The notes beneath the pieces are model-generated. The model was not told the DNA's origin, made no database searches, and was given only the letters and a program-made list of their open reading frames with translations. The position numbers and the translations under genes were made by a program. Of a stretch of 64,000 bases of DNA, positions 7,932 to 17,800 are shown one piece after another; the first letter of the stretch is position 1; every line of letters begins with the position of its first letter. The stretch lies in NCBI GenBank assembly GCA_021845905.1, contig JAJZVA010000004.1, forward strand, positions 62,001-126,000. Direction: 5' to 3'. Source of the stretch: Pseudomonadota bacterium. GTDB lineage: Bacteria > Pseudomonadota > Alphaproteobacteria > Micavibrionales > UBA2020.

Positions 7932-9095
7932 CTAGCGGGCTACGCGCCCGGTTTTGACCGGCCTGTCGCTGTCTATTTTGATGGAAATACTGAGGAAGCT
8001 CGCCAGGTCGCGGAAGGTGATCGCGCCGGAGAGCCTGCCTTTTTCCGACACCAGCATCATCTCGCGGCCGTAGCGTTGCATGATTTCAAGCGCGTCCGCC
8101 GCGGACGCATCGGGCGCGACCACAAAGTGCGCGGACAAAGGCTCCATCACGCTCGCCACATGCAGCCAGTTCCATTTGGCGCGGTCGAGCGAAAGAACCG
8201 ACGACAAGCTCACCACGCCCACCAGCAGGCCGCCGTCTACCACGGGAAACACCCGCTGGTAATGGCGGTTGATGTAGTTGTCGACAAGGTCACTGACGCT
8301 CAAATCCGGCGACACCGTCACGATGTTATTGTGCATGAACCGCGCGACCGGCTCTGCGCCGAGCAAGGCGCGCGTCTCCATCTGCTGCACGGCGGACGTG
8401 CCTGAGGCATGCACCAGAAACCCCAGAATGCCCCACCAGATGCCCGCGACCATATCGTTGAGGACGATCAGGTTGTAGCAGGAATAGCCCATCAGCAGAT
8501 AGGCGAAGGCCGCACCGCTCGCCGACGCGATGCGCGTCGCCGTGACGAGATTGTTTTTGTAATGCCAGACGATGGCGCGCAAGGCGCGTCCGCCGTCGAG
8601 CGGAAACGCCGGAACGATATTGAAGGCGGCGATCTCGAGATTGAGCAGGCCCAGCGTTTTCAAAACCACCGACAAAGCGTCGGCGTGATAATAAAGGATG
8701 TAAAGTTGCGCGGCGGCCTGAAAAAAAAGCCCCACCAGCGCGCTCATCGCGGGGCCCGCGACCGCCATCATGAATTCGCCCCTCGGATGGCTGAGTTCCC
8801 CCTCCATCTCGGCCACGCCGCCGAAGATGAACAGGGTAATGTTCGATATCCGCATCTGGTAATATTCGGCGATGATGGCGTGCGCCACCTCGTGCATGAT
8901 GATCGAGAACAGGATGCCGACAACCGTCAGAACGCCCATCCATTGATAAGCGTTCTGGGATTGCCCGGTCAGGATATGCGGATAAACCTTGGAAGACATC
9001 GTCCAGCTGATCAGCACGGCGAGGAAAAACCAGCTGGCGTCCGCCTTCACCTTGTAGCCGAAAAAACGAAACAGCGTCACCCGCCTGAAAGCCAC
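7932..9095 (-). CDS. Site-2 protease family (M50) metalloprotease with C-terminal CBS domains
   Basis: A 387-residue membrane protease of the SpoIVFB/S2P group. The zinc motif HEVAH lies in a transmembrane helix near residue 68, and the second motif, FPLDGGRAL near residues 163-171, supplies the Asp ligand. After five or six helices come two CBS motifs from about residue 240 to 370, which in related proteins sense adenine nucleotides. Such enzymes cut transmembrane helices of regulators such as anti-sigma factors. It is transcribed away from the lipoprotein gene at 9204. No obvious substrate gene lies beside it. Confidence 0.92.
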   Translation of the reverse strand: MAFRRVTLFRFFGYKVKADASWFFLAVLISWTMSSKVYPHILTGQSQNAYQWMGVLTVVGILFSIIMHEVAHAIIAEYYQMRISNITLFIFGGVAEMEGELSHPRGEFMMAVAGPAMSALVGLFFQAAAQLYILYYHADALSVVLKTLGLLNLEIAAFNIVPAFPLDGGRALRAIVWHYKNNLVTATRIASASGAAFAYLLMGYSCYNLIVLNDMVAGIWWGILGFLVHASGTSAVQQMETRALLGAEPVARFMHNNIVTVSPDLSVSDLVDNYINRHYQRVFPVVDGGLLVGVVSLSSVLSLDRAKWNWLHVASVMEPLSAHFVVAPDASAADALEIMQRYGREMMLVSEKGRLSGAITFRDLASFLSISIKIDSDRPVKTGRVAR

Positions 9096-9203
9096 CCTTT
9101 ATCTCCCTTGCGGCCATTGAAGGCCTTTGACATTGTTGCCAAAAGCAATAATAATAGCGAAACGCCGTAAAAAACAGAGGCGAAAGCAGGAATAATTCAC
9201 CGG

Positions 9204-9806
9204 ATGTCTTTTCAAATACGAAAACTGGCGGCCGCCGCCGTCCCGCTGGCCTTGATCGTCGCCCTGTCCGGTTGTTCGACGTACACAACGCGCTTTTCCC
9301 GGTTGCATCTTTCCGCGCTCGATCCGTTTCACACGTCTGAAAATGCGCCCGCCGCGCAAAATGAGAACGCAACCGCCCAAATGCCGAGCGAACCGGAAGC
9401 GCCGGTTGCCGGCAAACCCGTCATTCCGCCGGACACGCCGCCGCTCTACTGCCGCATCGGCCGCGGCTCCGCGCGTTTCAACAACGGCTGGTATGATTAC
9501 AGAGACACCACGTTCACGCTTTACGACGGCGTTTCCAGCGCCGTCGCACTCACCGCCGCGCACAGCGCCCGAGAGATGACGCTGCAGGCCCTCTACGACA
9601 AAAAAGGCCAGAAACTGCTCTTCTGCCCGACGATCGACGGCGCGGCCGATGGTCACATCGCCTGCGCGAGCTTCTACGTTCTTCAGGCCGACCTTTACGC
9701 CGGCATCAAGCGCACCTTCGACGTTCCGTCCGCCGAGCGCGACGGGGAAATGACCTGCGCCTACAGTCTCGATCACCTGCGCACCTTCAAGCTCCCGCCG
9801 GAATGA
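9204..9806 (+). CDS. Predicted lipoprotein, unknown function
   Basis: A 200-residue exported protein with a lipobox LSGC near residues 22-25 that would be lipidated at Cys25. The mature part begins with an Ala/Pro/Glu-rich linker and then a domain from about residue 80 that contains several Cys residues (LYCRIG, LLFCPT, IACASF, MTCAYS). I cannot name the family. The stop overlaps the argE region closely, with one base between the genes, so the two are likely co-transcribed, although no functional link is apparent. Confidence 0.75.
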   Translation: MSFQIRKLAAAAVPLALIVALSGCSTYTTRFSRLHLSALDPFHTSENAPAAQNENATAQMPSEPEAPVAGKPVIPPDTPPLYCRIGRGSARFNNGWYDYRDTTFTLYDGVSSAVALTAAHSAREMTLQALYDKKGQKLLFCPTIDGAADGHIACASFYVLQADLYAGIKRTFDVPSAERDGEMTCAYSLDHLRTFKLPPE

Positions 9807-9807
9807 C

Positions 9808-10977
9808 ATGAAAAAAACCGCCCTCTCCAGTCAAGACATGCTCCGCCGCCTCGTCGGTTTCGACACGGTGAGCGTCAACTCAAATCTCGCGCTCATCCAC
9901 TGGGTGCAGGACTATCTCGCCGAATACGGCGTCACATCGACGCTCATCCACGACGCGCAAAAGAACAAGGCCAACCTTCACGCCGTGATCGGGCCTGAGG
10001 ACAAGGCGGGCATCGTGCTCTCCGGACATACCGACGTCGTGCCCGTCGAAGGGCAGGACTGGGAAAGCGATCCTTTTGCCTTGCGCGCGCATGACGGACG
10101 GCTTTACGGCCGCGGCACCTGCGATATGAAAGGCTTCATCGCCGTCGGCCTCTCGAAAGTGCCGGAGATGACGGCGCAGCCGCTCAAAACGCCTTTGCAT
10201 TTCGCGCTTTCTTACGATGAGGAGCTCGGTTGCCTCGGCGCGCACGACATCGCCAAACATCTCGACCATCTGCCGGTCAGGCCGAAGCTCTGCATCGTCG
10301 GCGAGCCGACGGAGATGAAAGCCATCACCGGCCACAAAGGCATTTGCGATTTCGAATGCACCGTGCGCGGCAAGGAGGCGCATTCGTCGCTCGCGCCCTA
10401 TGCCGTCAACGCCGTCGAAAGCGCGGCGGAACTGGTCGCCTACATCAAGTCCGTGGCGCGGCGCATGCAGACCGAAGGCCCCTTCAACAAACAGTTCGAC
10501 CCGCCCTTCACCACCGTCCATACCGGCGCGATCAAGGGCGGCACCGCCGTCAACATCGTGCCGAATTTGTGCGAGTTCGTCTTCGAAATCCGCAACATCC
10601 CAGAAATCAGGGCGGAAGAACTCGCCGATGAAATCCGCCAGTATGCCTTCAAGACGCTGGAGCCGCGCATGAAGGAAATCGATCCCAAATCCGGGTTCGA
10701 AATCCGCGCCGCCGCCTCCGTTCCCGCTTTTGATATGAACAACGCCGACCCCGCCGTCGAATTCGTCATGGCCCTCTCCGGCGCGAACACCGCGGAAAAA
10801 GTCAGTTTCGCCACCGAGGCCGGTCTTTTTCAGAATATTGGAATTCCTACCGTCGTCTGCGGGCCGGGCAGCATCACACAGGCGCATAAGCCTAATGAAT
10901 ACGTGTCGGTTGACCAGATGACCAAGTGCGAAAATTTTATGGATAGACTTATTATAAAAACACGCACAGCCGCTTAA
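9808..10977 (+). CDS. argE: Acetylornithine deacetylase (M20 family)
   Basis: A 389-residue zinc amidohydrolase that would release ornithine from N-acetylornithine in arginine synthesis. M20 features are clear: SGHTDVVPVEG with the metal-binding His-x-Asp near residues 73-75, GRGTCDMKGF near 104-113 with a metal Asp, the catalytic Glu in YDEELGCLGA near 138, and a C-terminal GPGSITQAHKPNEYV with a metal His. The pattern fits ArgE better than DapE. The start is the ATG one base after the lipoprotein stop. Alphaproteobacteria often use ArgJ as well, so its exact physiological role is inferred. Confidence 0.9.
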   Translation: MKKTALSSQDMLRRLVGFDTVSVNSNLALIHWVQDYLAEYGVTSTLIHDAQKNKANLHAVIGPEDKAGIVLSGHTDVVPVEGQDWESDPFALRAHDGRLYGRGTCDMKGFIAVGLSKVPEMTAQPLKTPLHFALSYDEELGCLGAHDIAKHLDHLPVRPKLCIVGEPTEMKAITGHKGICDFECTVRGKEAHSSLAPYAVNAVESAAELVAYIKSVARRMQTEGPFNKQFDPPFTTVHTGAIKGGTAVNIVPNLCEFVFEIRNIPEIRAEELADEIRQYAFKTLEPRMKEIDPKSGFEIRAAASVPAFDMNNADPAVEFVMALSGANTAEKVSFATEAGLFQNIGIPTVVCGPGSITQAHKPNEYVSVDQMTKCENFMDRLIIKTRTAA

Positions 10978-11066
10978 TCGCCTTTCCGTCACACGAAGAC
11001 TTGCATTATGCTGCGATGCATGACAACATCCTGAAAATATGAAGGAACTTCCAAGAGGTATCATCG

Positions 11067-11690
11067 ATGTTCGACCACTATAAATGGCAGACTGTAAACG
11101 GGGCGCAAGCCGAACCTTTCTTGAAGCTGATCAACCCCATCCAGGGCAAATTCACCGCCAATGCCTCCACGGCAACGGTGGAATGGGCGCAAATCCCCTT
11201 CTACAACACCATCGCCCTGGTGCGCATCAACGATTCCACATGGCCGGCCAACACCGGCCCCTTCTGGTTCCTCGCCAAACAGGGCCGCATGTTCCTGCTC
11301 GACGGTTCCAGCGCCCCGATCCACGACGCCAACGAGGCCGATCCCGTCACCATCACGGAACCGAAAGTCCTCGAATACCTCAAATTCTTCTGCTATTTCG
11401 TCCATGGCGACGAAGGCCCGTTCCTGATCGTAGAGGACATCAACCACCCCGCGCTCGATACGTCCAAGATCGACGACACCACCCGCAAGGTGATTGAAGA
11501 CGCCCTGCGTCCCGCCGCCTTCGAAGGCAAGACGGACGACGGCCACTTCGAAGCCTCGGCGATGGTGCTTTACGGCAACGCGCTCTTTTCCGCGCGCTTC
11601 TCGCTCTCGCCCAACGGCATGATCGAGATGATCGACGACGAGCCGATCGCCGCCGACCTGCCGGTCAAGAAAATCAAGCCGAACTACTGA
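11067..11690 (+). CDS. Hypothetical protein, 207 residues
   Basis: A soluble acidic protein with no signal peptide or membrane segment. I do not recognise its family. Visible features are a motif-poor alpha/beta sequence, an aromatic-rich centre around FFCYFVHGDEGPFLIVED, and a Pro/Lys C-terminus. An AAGAGGT ribosome site lies just before the ATG, and codon use matches the surrounding chromosome. It is separated from argE by about 90 bp and from the next gene by 198 bp, so it is probably its own unit. Confidence 0.7.
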   Translation: MFDHYKWQTVNGAQAEPFLKLINPIQGKFTANASTATVEWAQIPFYNTIALVRINDSTWPANTGPFWFLAKQGRMFLLDGSSAPIHDANEADPVTITEPKVLEYLKFFCYFVHGDEGPFLIVEDINHPALDTSKIDDTTRKVIEDALRPAAFEGKTDDGHFEASAMVLYGNALFSARFSLSPNGMIEMIDDEPIAADLPVKKIKPNY

Positions 11691-11816
11691 CCCAGCCCAT
11701 ATTCTCCCTGCGACTGCCTGCGGACGATTTTTCACGCCTATCGGCCGCTGATATGCGCGGTTCGTTATGTACTATTGAAATAATAATACTTTTCTTCGCT
11801 TAAAAATCCCCATTAT

Positions 11817-11857
11817 TTGACATAAAATAAATAACTATGTTACAGTAATATAGTAAC
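11817..11857 (+). promoter_or_regulatory. Predicted promoter with overlapping inverted repeat, upstream of the secreted HExxH protein
   Basis: TTGACA at 11817-11822 and TACAGT at 11841-11846 are separated by 18 bp. The inverted repeat GTTAC (11839-11843) / GTAAC (11853-11857) straddles the -10 box, as a repressor operator would. A leader of about 36 nt is expected. Confidence 0.45.
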
Positions 11858-11888
11858 GAATTTGCTTACACGACAAGAGGGGACGGGT

Positions 11889-13019
11889 ATGAGGATTGCC
11901 GATACGAAGAGGAAATCTCTTTCGGGAAAGTTTTCCAAAGCCGTCGCCGCCGGCGTGACCGCGGCCACCGTCCTGCTCTCGTCCGCCACGGCCTTGGCCG
12001 CCGCGCCAAAAGCCCCGGGTGAAAATCAGCAGACCTCCGAACAACAAACCGCATCGACCGTTTCTAAAACATACGACGAAACCCAGTGGACACCCGAACA
12101 ACGCAAAGTCTTCCATGACGTCCAGCAGGATTTGCGCAATGCCGATATCAAGCCGGCAACGTATATGGCCCCCTTCCCCGATCCGGACTACAAAAGTTTT
12201 CCGGCCGAGTTTGAGGTCATCGGCGATACGCCAGGAAAAACAACCACACTTCTGATCGGCGCAGGCGCGGGCGAAACGGAATGGGTGGAGCAAACCCATG
12301 CCACCGATTGCTCTCAAAGCGTGTTCGTCAACAACGATACTTTCCAGCGCTTCCGCACGCTTGTATATCTGCACGAAACCGGACACGAGGTGGATTACGC
12401 CTTCGGCCTGACGAAACCGGTGCGCGAAGCTATGGACGCCGCGATCAAAGGCCCCGCCGTAAAGAATGTCGCGGAAGAAAAGCTGCCGCAAAACCTGCAG
12501 GATATGAATGCGAACATACAGGAGCGTTACGCCGACACGACGGCCGTGCTCTACGCGCTCTCCAACATGAAGGACGCAAAACCCCTCGTCGCATCATACT
12601 ACAACCTGCGCAACGCCAGCATATTGGAAGAAGCGGACAAGGTTCACAATACAGCAAGCTCCATCAAATACGCGGAGGAAGCCTATGAAAAGAATCCGCG
12701 GCCGGGGTTAAGCATCGTCGACGCCGCCGAATGGAGTGCGAAACTGATCGGGCAGGAACAAAACATGATTATCAAAGACCAGAACGAATGGCTTCCGACA
12801 AGGGTGCTTCAAGGCAGCCTAAGCAGGACACTGACGGGCGCACCCACGTCTTTCGACGTCAAGGTAAACGAATTCATGAACGGCGGGGATTATAAATCCG
12901 CGCTGAAAAACTGGTACGGCGTCCAGAAAAGCGAAGAAGGCCTCTGCGCCGCGCCGCCACAGCGGGAAGCGCAAGCCTCCGTCAGAAAAACCTCCATCCA
13001 TATGCCGCGCCCGGGCTAG
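11889..13019 (+). CDS. Secreted protein with HExxH zinc-protease motif
   Basis: A 376-residue exported protein. The ATG at 11889 is preferred to one nine codons upstream because it follows a GAGGGGAC ribosome site. A signal peptide ends near ATALAAA (residue 39). HETGH at residues 162-166 matches the HExxH zinc motif within a hydrophobic setting (LVYLHETGHEVDY), and QERYADTTAV some 50 residues later supplies Glu and Asp residues that could be the third ligand. I cannot assign a peptidase family, so protease function is inferred from the motif. The C-terminal half is helical and unrecognised. The upstream operator-like repeat suggests regulated expression. Confidence 0.75.
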   Translation: MRIADTKRKSLSGKFSKAVAAGVTAATVLLSSATALAAAPKAPGENQQTSEQQTASTVSKTYDETQWTPEQRKVFHDVQQDLRNADIKPATYMAPFPDPDYKSFPAEFEVIGDTPGKTTTLLIGAGAGETEWVEQTHATDCSQSVFVNNDTFQRFRTLVYLHETGHEVDYAFGLTKPVREAMDAAIKGPAVKNVAEEKLPQNLQDMNANIQERYADTTAVLYALSNMKDAKPLVASYYNLRNASILEEADKVHNTASSIKYAEEAYEKNPRPGLSIVDAAEWSAKLIGQEQNMIIKDQNEWLPTRVLQGSLSRTLTGAPTSFDVKVNEFMNGGDYKSALKNWYGVQKSEEGLCAAPPQREAQASVRKTSIHMPRPG

Positions 13020-13076
13020 CGCGGCGGACGAAAATAACGTTTGCTTTCACGTCGCCCGCTCTTTAGCCTGTGCGGT

Positions 13077-14345
13077 ATGGCAAAGATAAAACATGTCAGA
13101 ACGAACGTTCTCATTATCGGCGGCGGGCTTTCCGGCCTCGCGCTTGCGGGCGCTTTGGGCGAAGCGGGCGTGGATTGCGTCTGTATCGACCGCGCGCCGC
13201 CCGTCACGCAACTCACCGAAACATACGACGGCCGCACCACCGCGATCTCCTACGCCTCCCATCTCGTCCTGAAAACGGCCGGTGCATGGGAAACGATGTT
13301 GCCGGACTGCGAGCCGATCAGAGATATCCGCGTGGCGGATGGCGCGTCGCCGTTCTATCTGCATTTTTCACACGATGACGACGGAAACGAAAAATATGAT
13401 CCCGGGCGCGAAGCGCCGCCTTTCGGCTGGATCATTGAAAACCGCATCCTCCGCCACCGGTTGTTCAATAACGTAAAACGCCTCAAAAAGCACGTGCGTC
13501 ACATCGCGCCCGCCGAAATCAGGGAATTCATCCGCGGCAAAAATGATGTCGGCGTCATCCTCGAAGACGGCGCGCGCATTACGGCGCCGCTGATGATCGG
13601 CGCGGACGGGCGCAATTCCGCCGTCCGCCAGTGGCTCGGCATCGGCGTGAAAAACGCTGACTACAAACAATCCGCTATTGTCTGCAACGTCGCGCATGAA
13701 CTTGACCACGAGAATGCCGCCGTAGAGCATTTCCGCTCCGCCGGGCCGTTCGCTGTTCTGCCGATGACAAGAGGCGCACAAGGTGAACACCGCTCTTCCG
13801 TCGTCTGGACGGAGCACGGAACGGACACGAAAGAGATTCTCTCTCTCAACGCGGAAGATTTCGACGCGCGGTTGCAAGAGCTTTTCGGTCCGCATCTCGG
13901 CGCAGTGCGCCACATATCGAAGCCTATGTCTTATCCGCTCGGCCTGATGCATGCGGACAGCTACATCGGCGCGCGCGTTGCGCTGATGGCGGAGGCCGCG
14001 CACGCCATTCACCCGATCGCGGGGCAGGGCCTCAACCTCAGCCTGCGTGACGTCGCCGTCCTGACAGAACTGATCTTCGAACATTTGCGTTGCGGCCTTG
14101 ATCCCGGCGGCGATACGCTGCTGCAAAAATATCAATCGGCGCGGCGCGGGGACACGTTGCTGATGGCCGGCGTCACCGACCTCCTCAACAGGCTCTTTTC
14201 CAATGACCTGACGACAGTCCGCCTGATACGCGGCTTAGGCCTTGGGATAGTTCATAAAATTCCCCCTTTGAAGCGTTATTTCGCCCGGCAGGCCATGGGT
14301 ATTTCCGGAATCATGCAAAAGTCTCTGCGCAAAGCCACAAATTAA
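13077..14345 (+). CDS. ubiH: UbiH/UbiF family FAD-dependent ubiquinone-biosynthesis hydroxylase
   Basis: A 422-residue flavin monooxygenase. The N-terminal dinucleotide fold VLIIGGGLSGLALA is followed by the NADPH/FAD motif IGADGRNSAVR near residue 180 and the second FAD motif AEAAHAIHPIAGQGLNLSLRD near 310. This last motif is specific for the ubiquinone hydroxylases that modify the quinone ring. UbiH, UbiF, UbiI and UbiL cannot be separated by eye. The start at 13077 (MAKIKHVRTN) is chosen because residues just after it begin the Rossmann strand; an upstream ATG at 13041 would add twelve residues. Upstream spacing suggests an independent gene. Confidence 0.87.
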   Translation: MAKIKHVRTNVLIIGGGLSGLALAGALGEAGVDCVCIDRAPPVTQLTETYDGRTTAISYASHLVLKTAGAWETMLPDCEPIRDIRVADGASPFYLHFSHDDDGNEKYDPGREAPPFGWIIENRILRHRLFNNVKRLKKHVRHIAPAEIREFIRGKNDVGVILEDGARITAPLMIGADGRNSAVRQWLGIGVKNADYKQSAIVCNVAHELDHENAAVEHFRSAGPFAVLPMTRGAQGEHRSSVVWTEHGTDTKEILSLNAEDFDARLQELFGPHLGAVRHISKPMSYPLGLMHADSYIGARVALMAEAAHAIHPIAGQGLNLSLRDVAVLTELIFEHLRCGLDPGGDTLLQKYQSARRGDTLLMAGVTDLLNRLFSNDLTTVRLIRGLGLGIVHKIPPLKRYFARQAMGISGIMQKSLRKATN

Positions 14346-14458
14346 CGCCTTATTCACCTATATTCGTTTGATTCTGAAAGATTTTTTCTTGACGATCGGT
14401 TTTAAAATTGGCACGCTTGGGCATTATTAGAACAATTTTCAAGGGATTCGCGCGCGCC

Positions 14459-14761
14459 ATGACAAAGTCCGAACTCATTCTCCGCCTGGCAGAATTGAAT
14501 CCGCATCTCTACCAAAGCCACTCGGAGCAAATCGTCGACACGATCTTCGAAGAAATCACCAAAGCGCTCGCCGCAGGGCAGCGCGTTGAACTGCGTGGTT
14601 TCGGCGCCTTTTCCGTGAAACAGCGCAAGGCGCGTACCGGCCGCAACCCGCGCACCGGTGAAACCGTCCATGTGGATGACAAGCGCGTGCCGTTCTTCAA
14701 AATCGGCAAGAAGATGCACGAGCGCCTCAACGGCATCGAATCCACCGACGACGAAGACTGA
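14459..14761 (+). CDS. ihfB: Integration host factor, beta subunit
   Basis: A 100-residue DNA-bending protein of the HU/IHF family. The start [10 protein letters not shown], the segment [11 protein letters not shown] and the beta-arm motif [12 protein letters not shown] match IHF-beta, as does the C-terminal [14 protein letters not shown]. It pairs with IHF-alpha, not in this window, to bend DNA in sigma-54 transcription, replication and recombination. The start is set by family consensus and an AAGGGA site upstream; the 17-codon longer frame is disregarded. Confidence 0.94.
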   Translation: MTKSELILRLAELNPHLYQSHSEQIVDTIFEEITKALAAGQRVELRGFGAFSVKQRKARTGRNPRTGETVHVDDKRVPFFKIGKKMHERLNGIESTDDED

Positions 14762-14839
14762 TTCTCGTTTTTTTGAAATTCAACCGACCGCGGGCGCAAG
14801 TCTGTCTTGCGCCGCTGACTTCCCGATCCGCCGCAGCTT

Positions 14840-17800
14840 CTAGCTGCCAGATCCGCCAAGTCCCGCCTTGTAGCTGTCTAGGAAATCCTTGAACATGTCG
14901 ACCTCGCCCGCGATTTTAAGCATCTGCTCGCGGTCTCCAAGCGCGCTGTCGCCGCCGTTGCGCGTCACGACGTCGAAAGTCGCCGCAAGTTTCGTCTTCG
15001 CCATCGCGGCCTGATATTTTTCCTTCAAGGCTTCGAGCTTGCCGGTGTCTTGCGCGAGCTTCCACGCCACGGCGTCATTAAGTACGTATGTCGCCTGCTT
15101 GTCCGTGAGATGCGAGAGCGGATCCGGCAAAAGCGGCTCCAGCGCGGCGGCGGCATCGGCCCAGCGGTTGGCGCGCCACAGCACGTTGGCTTTCAGCCGC
15201 TCGGCATCCTCAGAATGCATGTTCTTCAAAACGGCGATCGCCGCGTCGGTTTTGCCCATCTGCGAGAGCGCGCGTGCCTTCAGGAGTTCCCGCTCGATCA
15301 TGATATGCCGCGGCAGTCCCGCGCGCGCCGACTGCGCAAGCGCAAGGAGCGCTTCCTTGGGCTTGGAGTCCAGGAGATAGACCGCGGTGAGTTTGACGCC
15401 GACCGCCGCCGCAAGGCTTTCCGGCAGGTTGCCGTTCTGCAGCAAGTTCTGCATTTGGGAAGCGGCCTGATCGAGAAGATCGATGTTGATGAGGTCATCG
15501 ATGTAATTCAGCGTGACGGTCGTTCCCTCCGCCCCCGGCGGCGTGAGGTTGCTGAACTCGTTGTAGAGCGCGACGAGCTGCAGGGGCTGGACTTTTCCCT
15601 TGTCGTTCGACGTGAAGAGATCGACGAAAACGCGCTGCATGTCGTCGGTGATCGGCGACGGATCGTCGTTGAGGCGCATCGACAGAGCCGCCGCCTGCTT
15701 CATGTCCTCCATGCCGGAAAGGATCTGCCCGTTCTGCACCTTGAGCGCGCCGAGCGTGTGGAGAATATCGACTTCAAGGCCGTCGCCGCGCCATGCGAAA
15801 CGCAGGCTGTCGACGCGATCGATGGCGTCTTGCAAAGTGATTTTCTTTTCCTGCAGCAGAAGGCGCGCCAGAGACAGGCTGGCTTTAGTGTGATAAAGGC
15901 TGTCGAGCCCGTCCGCGACCGGAACCCACAAGGTCTCCGCTTTTTCCGGCTCGCCCTGCTGCGCGTAGGAGATGCCGCGCAGGTAATCGATGGCGGCGCG
16001 GTAATGCGGGTCAAGTGCGCTGGAGGTCTGATTGATCGAGGCTAGAAGCTTGTTCGCCTGAGCCGTGTGGCCAAGGTGCAATGCGGCTTCCGCCATGTAA
16101 ATCGTGAACGGGATTGCGAGATTGTCCGGATATTGCAACAGCAGGCGGTTGCTCTTGGGAAAATCGCGTTCCGCTTCGCGCCATTGCTCCGTCGCCGCGG
16201 CGGCGTATCCGATCCAGAGATTCGCCTCCGGCGAAGACCGGACGAGCGGATTGGAAAGGTCGTCAAGCGCGCCGTTATAATGCCCGGCTTCCGCACGCGC
16301 CGCGCCGCGCAGGGAAAGAAAATCCGGATTCTCGACGATATGAGGGTTTTCCTGTTTGACGAGGTCAAGCACGGCCAGCGCCTCGGGGCCGAAATCGTTG
16401 GCGAAATAAAGCTTGGCCAGATCCATCAATCTCCCGAGCCTTTCATCCTGCGACGTTGCCTTGGCGACGCGCTCCGTCAGTTTTGATTCATTTTCGAACA
16501 GTTTTTTGATTCCGCCGCGCCGCCAGTTGGGAAAATCAAACAGCCGCCTGGCGTCGTCGTTCTCCGCGGCGGTGGGCGTGCCGACAAGACGCAGCACGGC
16601 GCCGTTCGGCGTCACGGCAAGGCCGTAAGGCGCGGTCACGACAATCACGTGATTATAAGGCTCGCCCGCGGCATCGGCGAGAGGGTCGGCGCCTGTCTGG
16701 CTGCCCTTGTTGTCATTGGCGGCGGCATCCGTCAGCTGAATGCGGCGCACCTTGATGCCGTCTTTGAGCGGCTGCACGACCATGCCGGTCACCGCAGGAA
16801 TGACGTCGAGATCGGGCATATGACGCGCATCGGAAACGGCCTCGCCCGCAAGATTCGTCGGCACGACGTACATTTTGTCGCCGACCGCGGGATCCGTGAC
16901 GGTCAGAGGCTCTCCCGCGCCGCGCAGATAGGCCGCGAGAAGCGCTTCGTGCGTTTTCGGTTCCGTCTCGACGCGCAGCGTGGCCGACAGCGGCGCCAGC
17001 GACGGCGGCGGCTGATAGGGCAACAGCAATATCTTCCACAAAAGATTCTTTTGCGACACGATGGGATAATAGAGATCTCCCGGCAACGTATAGCGGTAAG
17101 CCGTGCCATGGGCGAGGCGCATGACCTGCGGCGCGGGGATCATCGGCGCCATCGCGCCGCTGACGGCTGGCGGAGATGCATCGACGCCGGTTGCATCTGT
17201 CACGATCCACAGCCCGCCCGCGCGATGGAAAACCGCGATGCGCAACGGCGCCAACGAGGAAACAGTGATCGTCGCCGTTCTGTCGGACGAACCCGGCGGC
17301 AAAAGCGGCGGCGTTTGCACGGACGCATCCGGCACGGCGGCAGGGATGACGCCGCCGTCGGGCTTGGTGATGGAAAGGTTCCAGATCGGCAGCAACGATT
17401 TCTGATGTCCGGGCAGTCCCGCGGCGGCAATCGCTTCCGGATCTGACAGAATGGGGCCCGTATCTACGGGCGCAACAGGTTCGGCGCGCACGACGGGACC
17501 GGCGTGTTTTTCATTTTTCTTTTCCTGTTTCTTTCCGCCAGCCAGGCTTTCTATCAACGCCTTCACTTTTTCTTCCGCGCGCCGGACTTTTTCCGCGGTG
17601 CTGATGGTGACGCTTTTTTTAGGCGTCAGGGATATCGGCGGCATCTCGGGTTTTCTCTGGAGCGCTTGTTCTTTTGCTGTCTCTTTTTCTTCTTCCTTTG
17701 CGGCGGAAAGATCTTTTTCAGGAGGCGTGGCTTTCATCGCCGGCGCATTGCCTTGCGCAAACGGCATGTCTTCGGCTGCCTGAGCCGCTTTGACCGGCGC

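Noticed and set aside
13990-14060. AEAAH instead of GDAAH in the UbiH FAD motif as a missing active residue
   Set aside because: Alphaproteobacterial ubiquinone hydroxylases often carry Glu here, so it is a normal variant.
14342-14356. TTAA-N7-TTCA before ihfB as a further CtrA-like site
   Set aside because: One half-site differs (TTCA) and the first half overlaps the ubiH stop; not distinguishable from chance.
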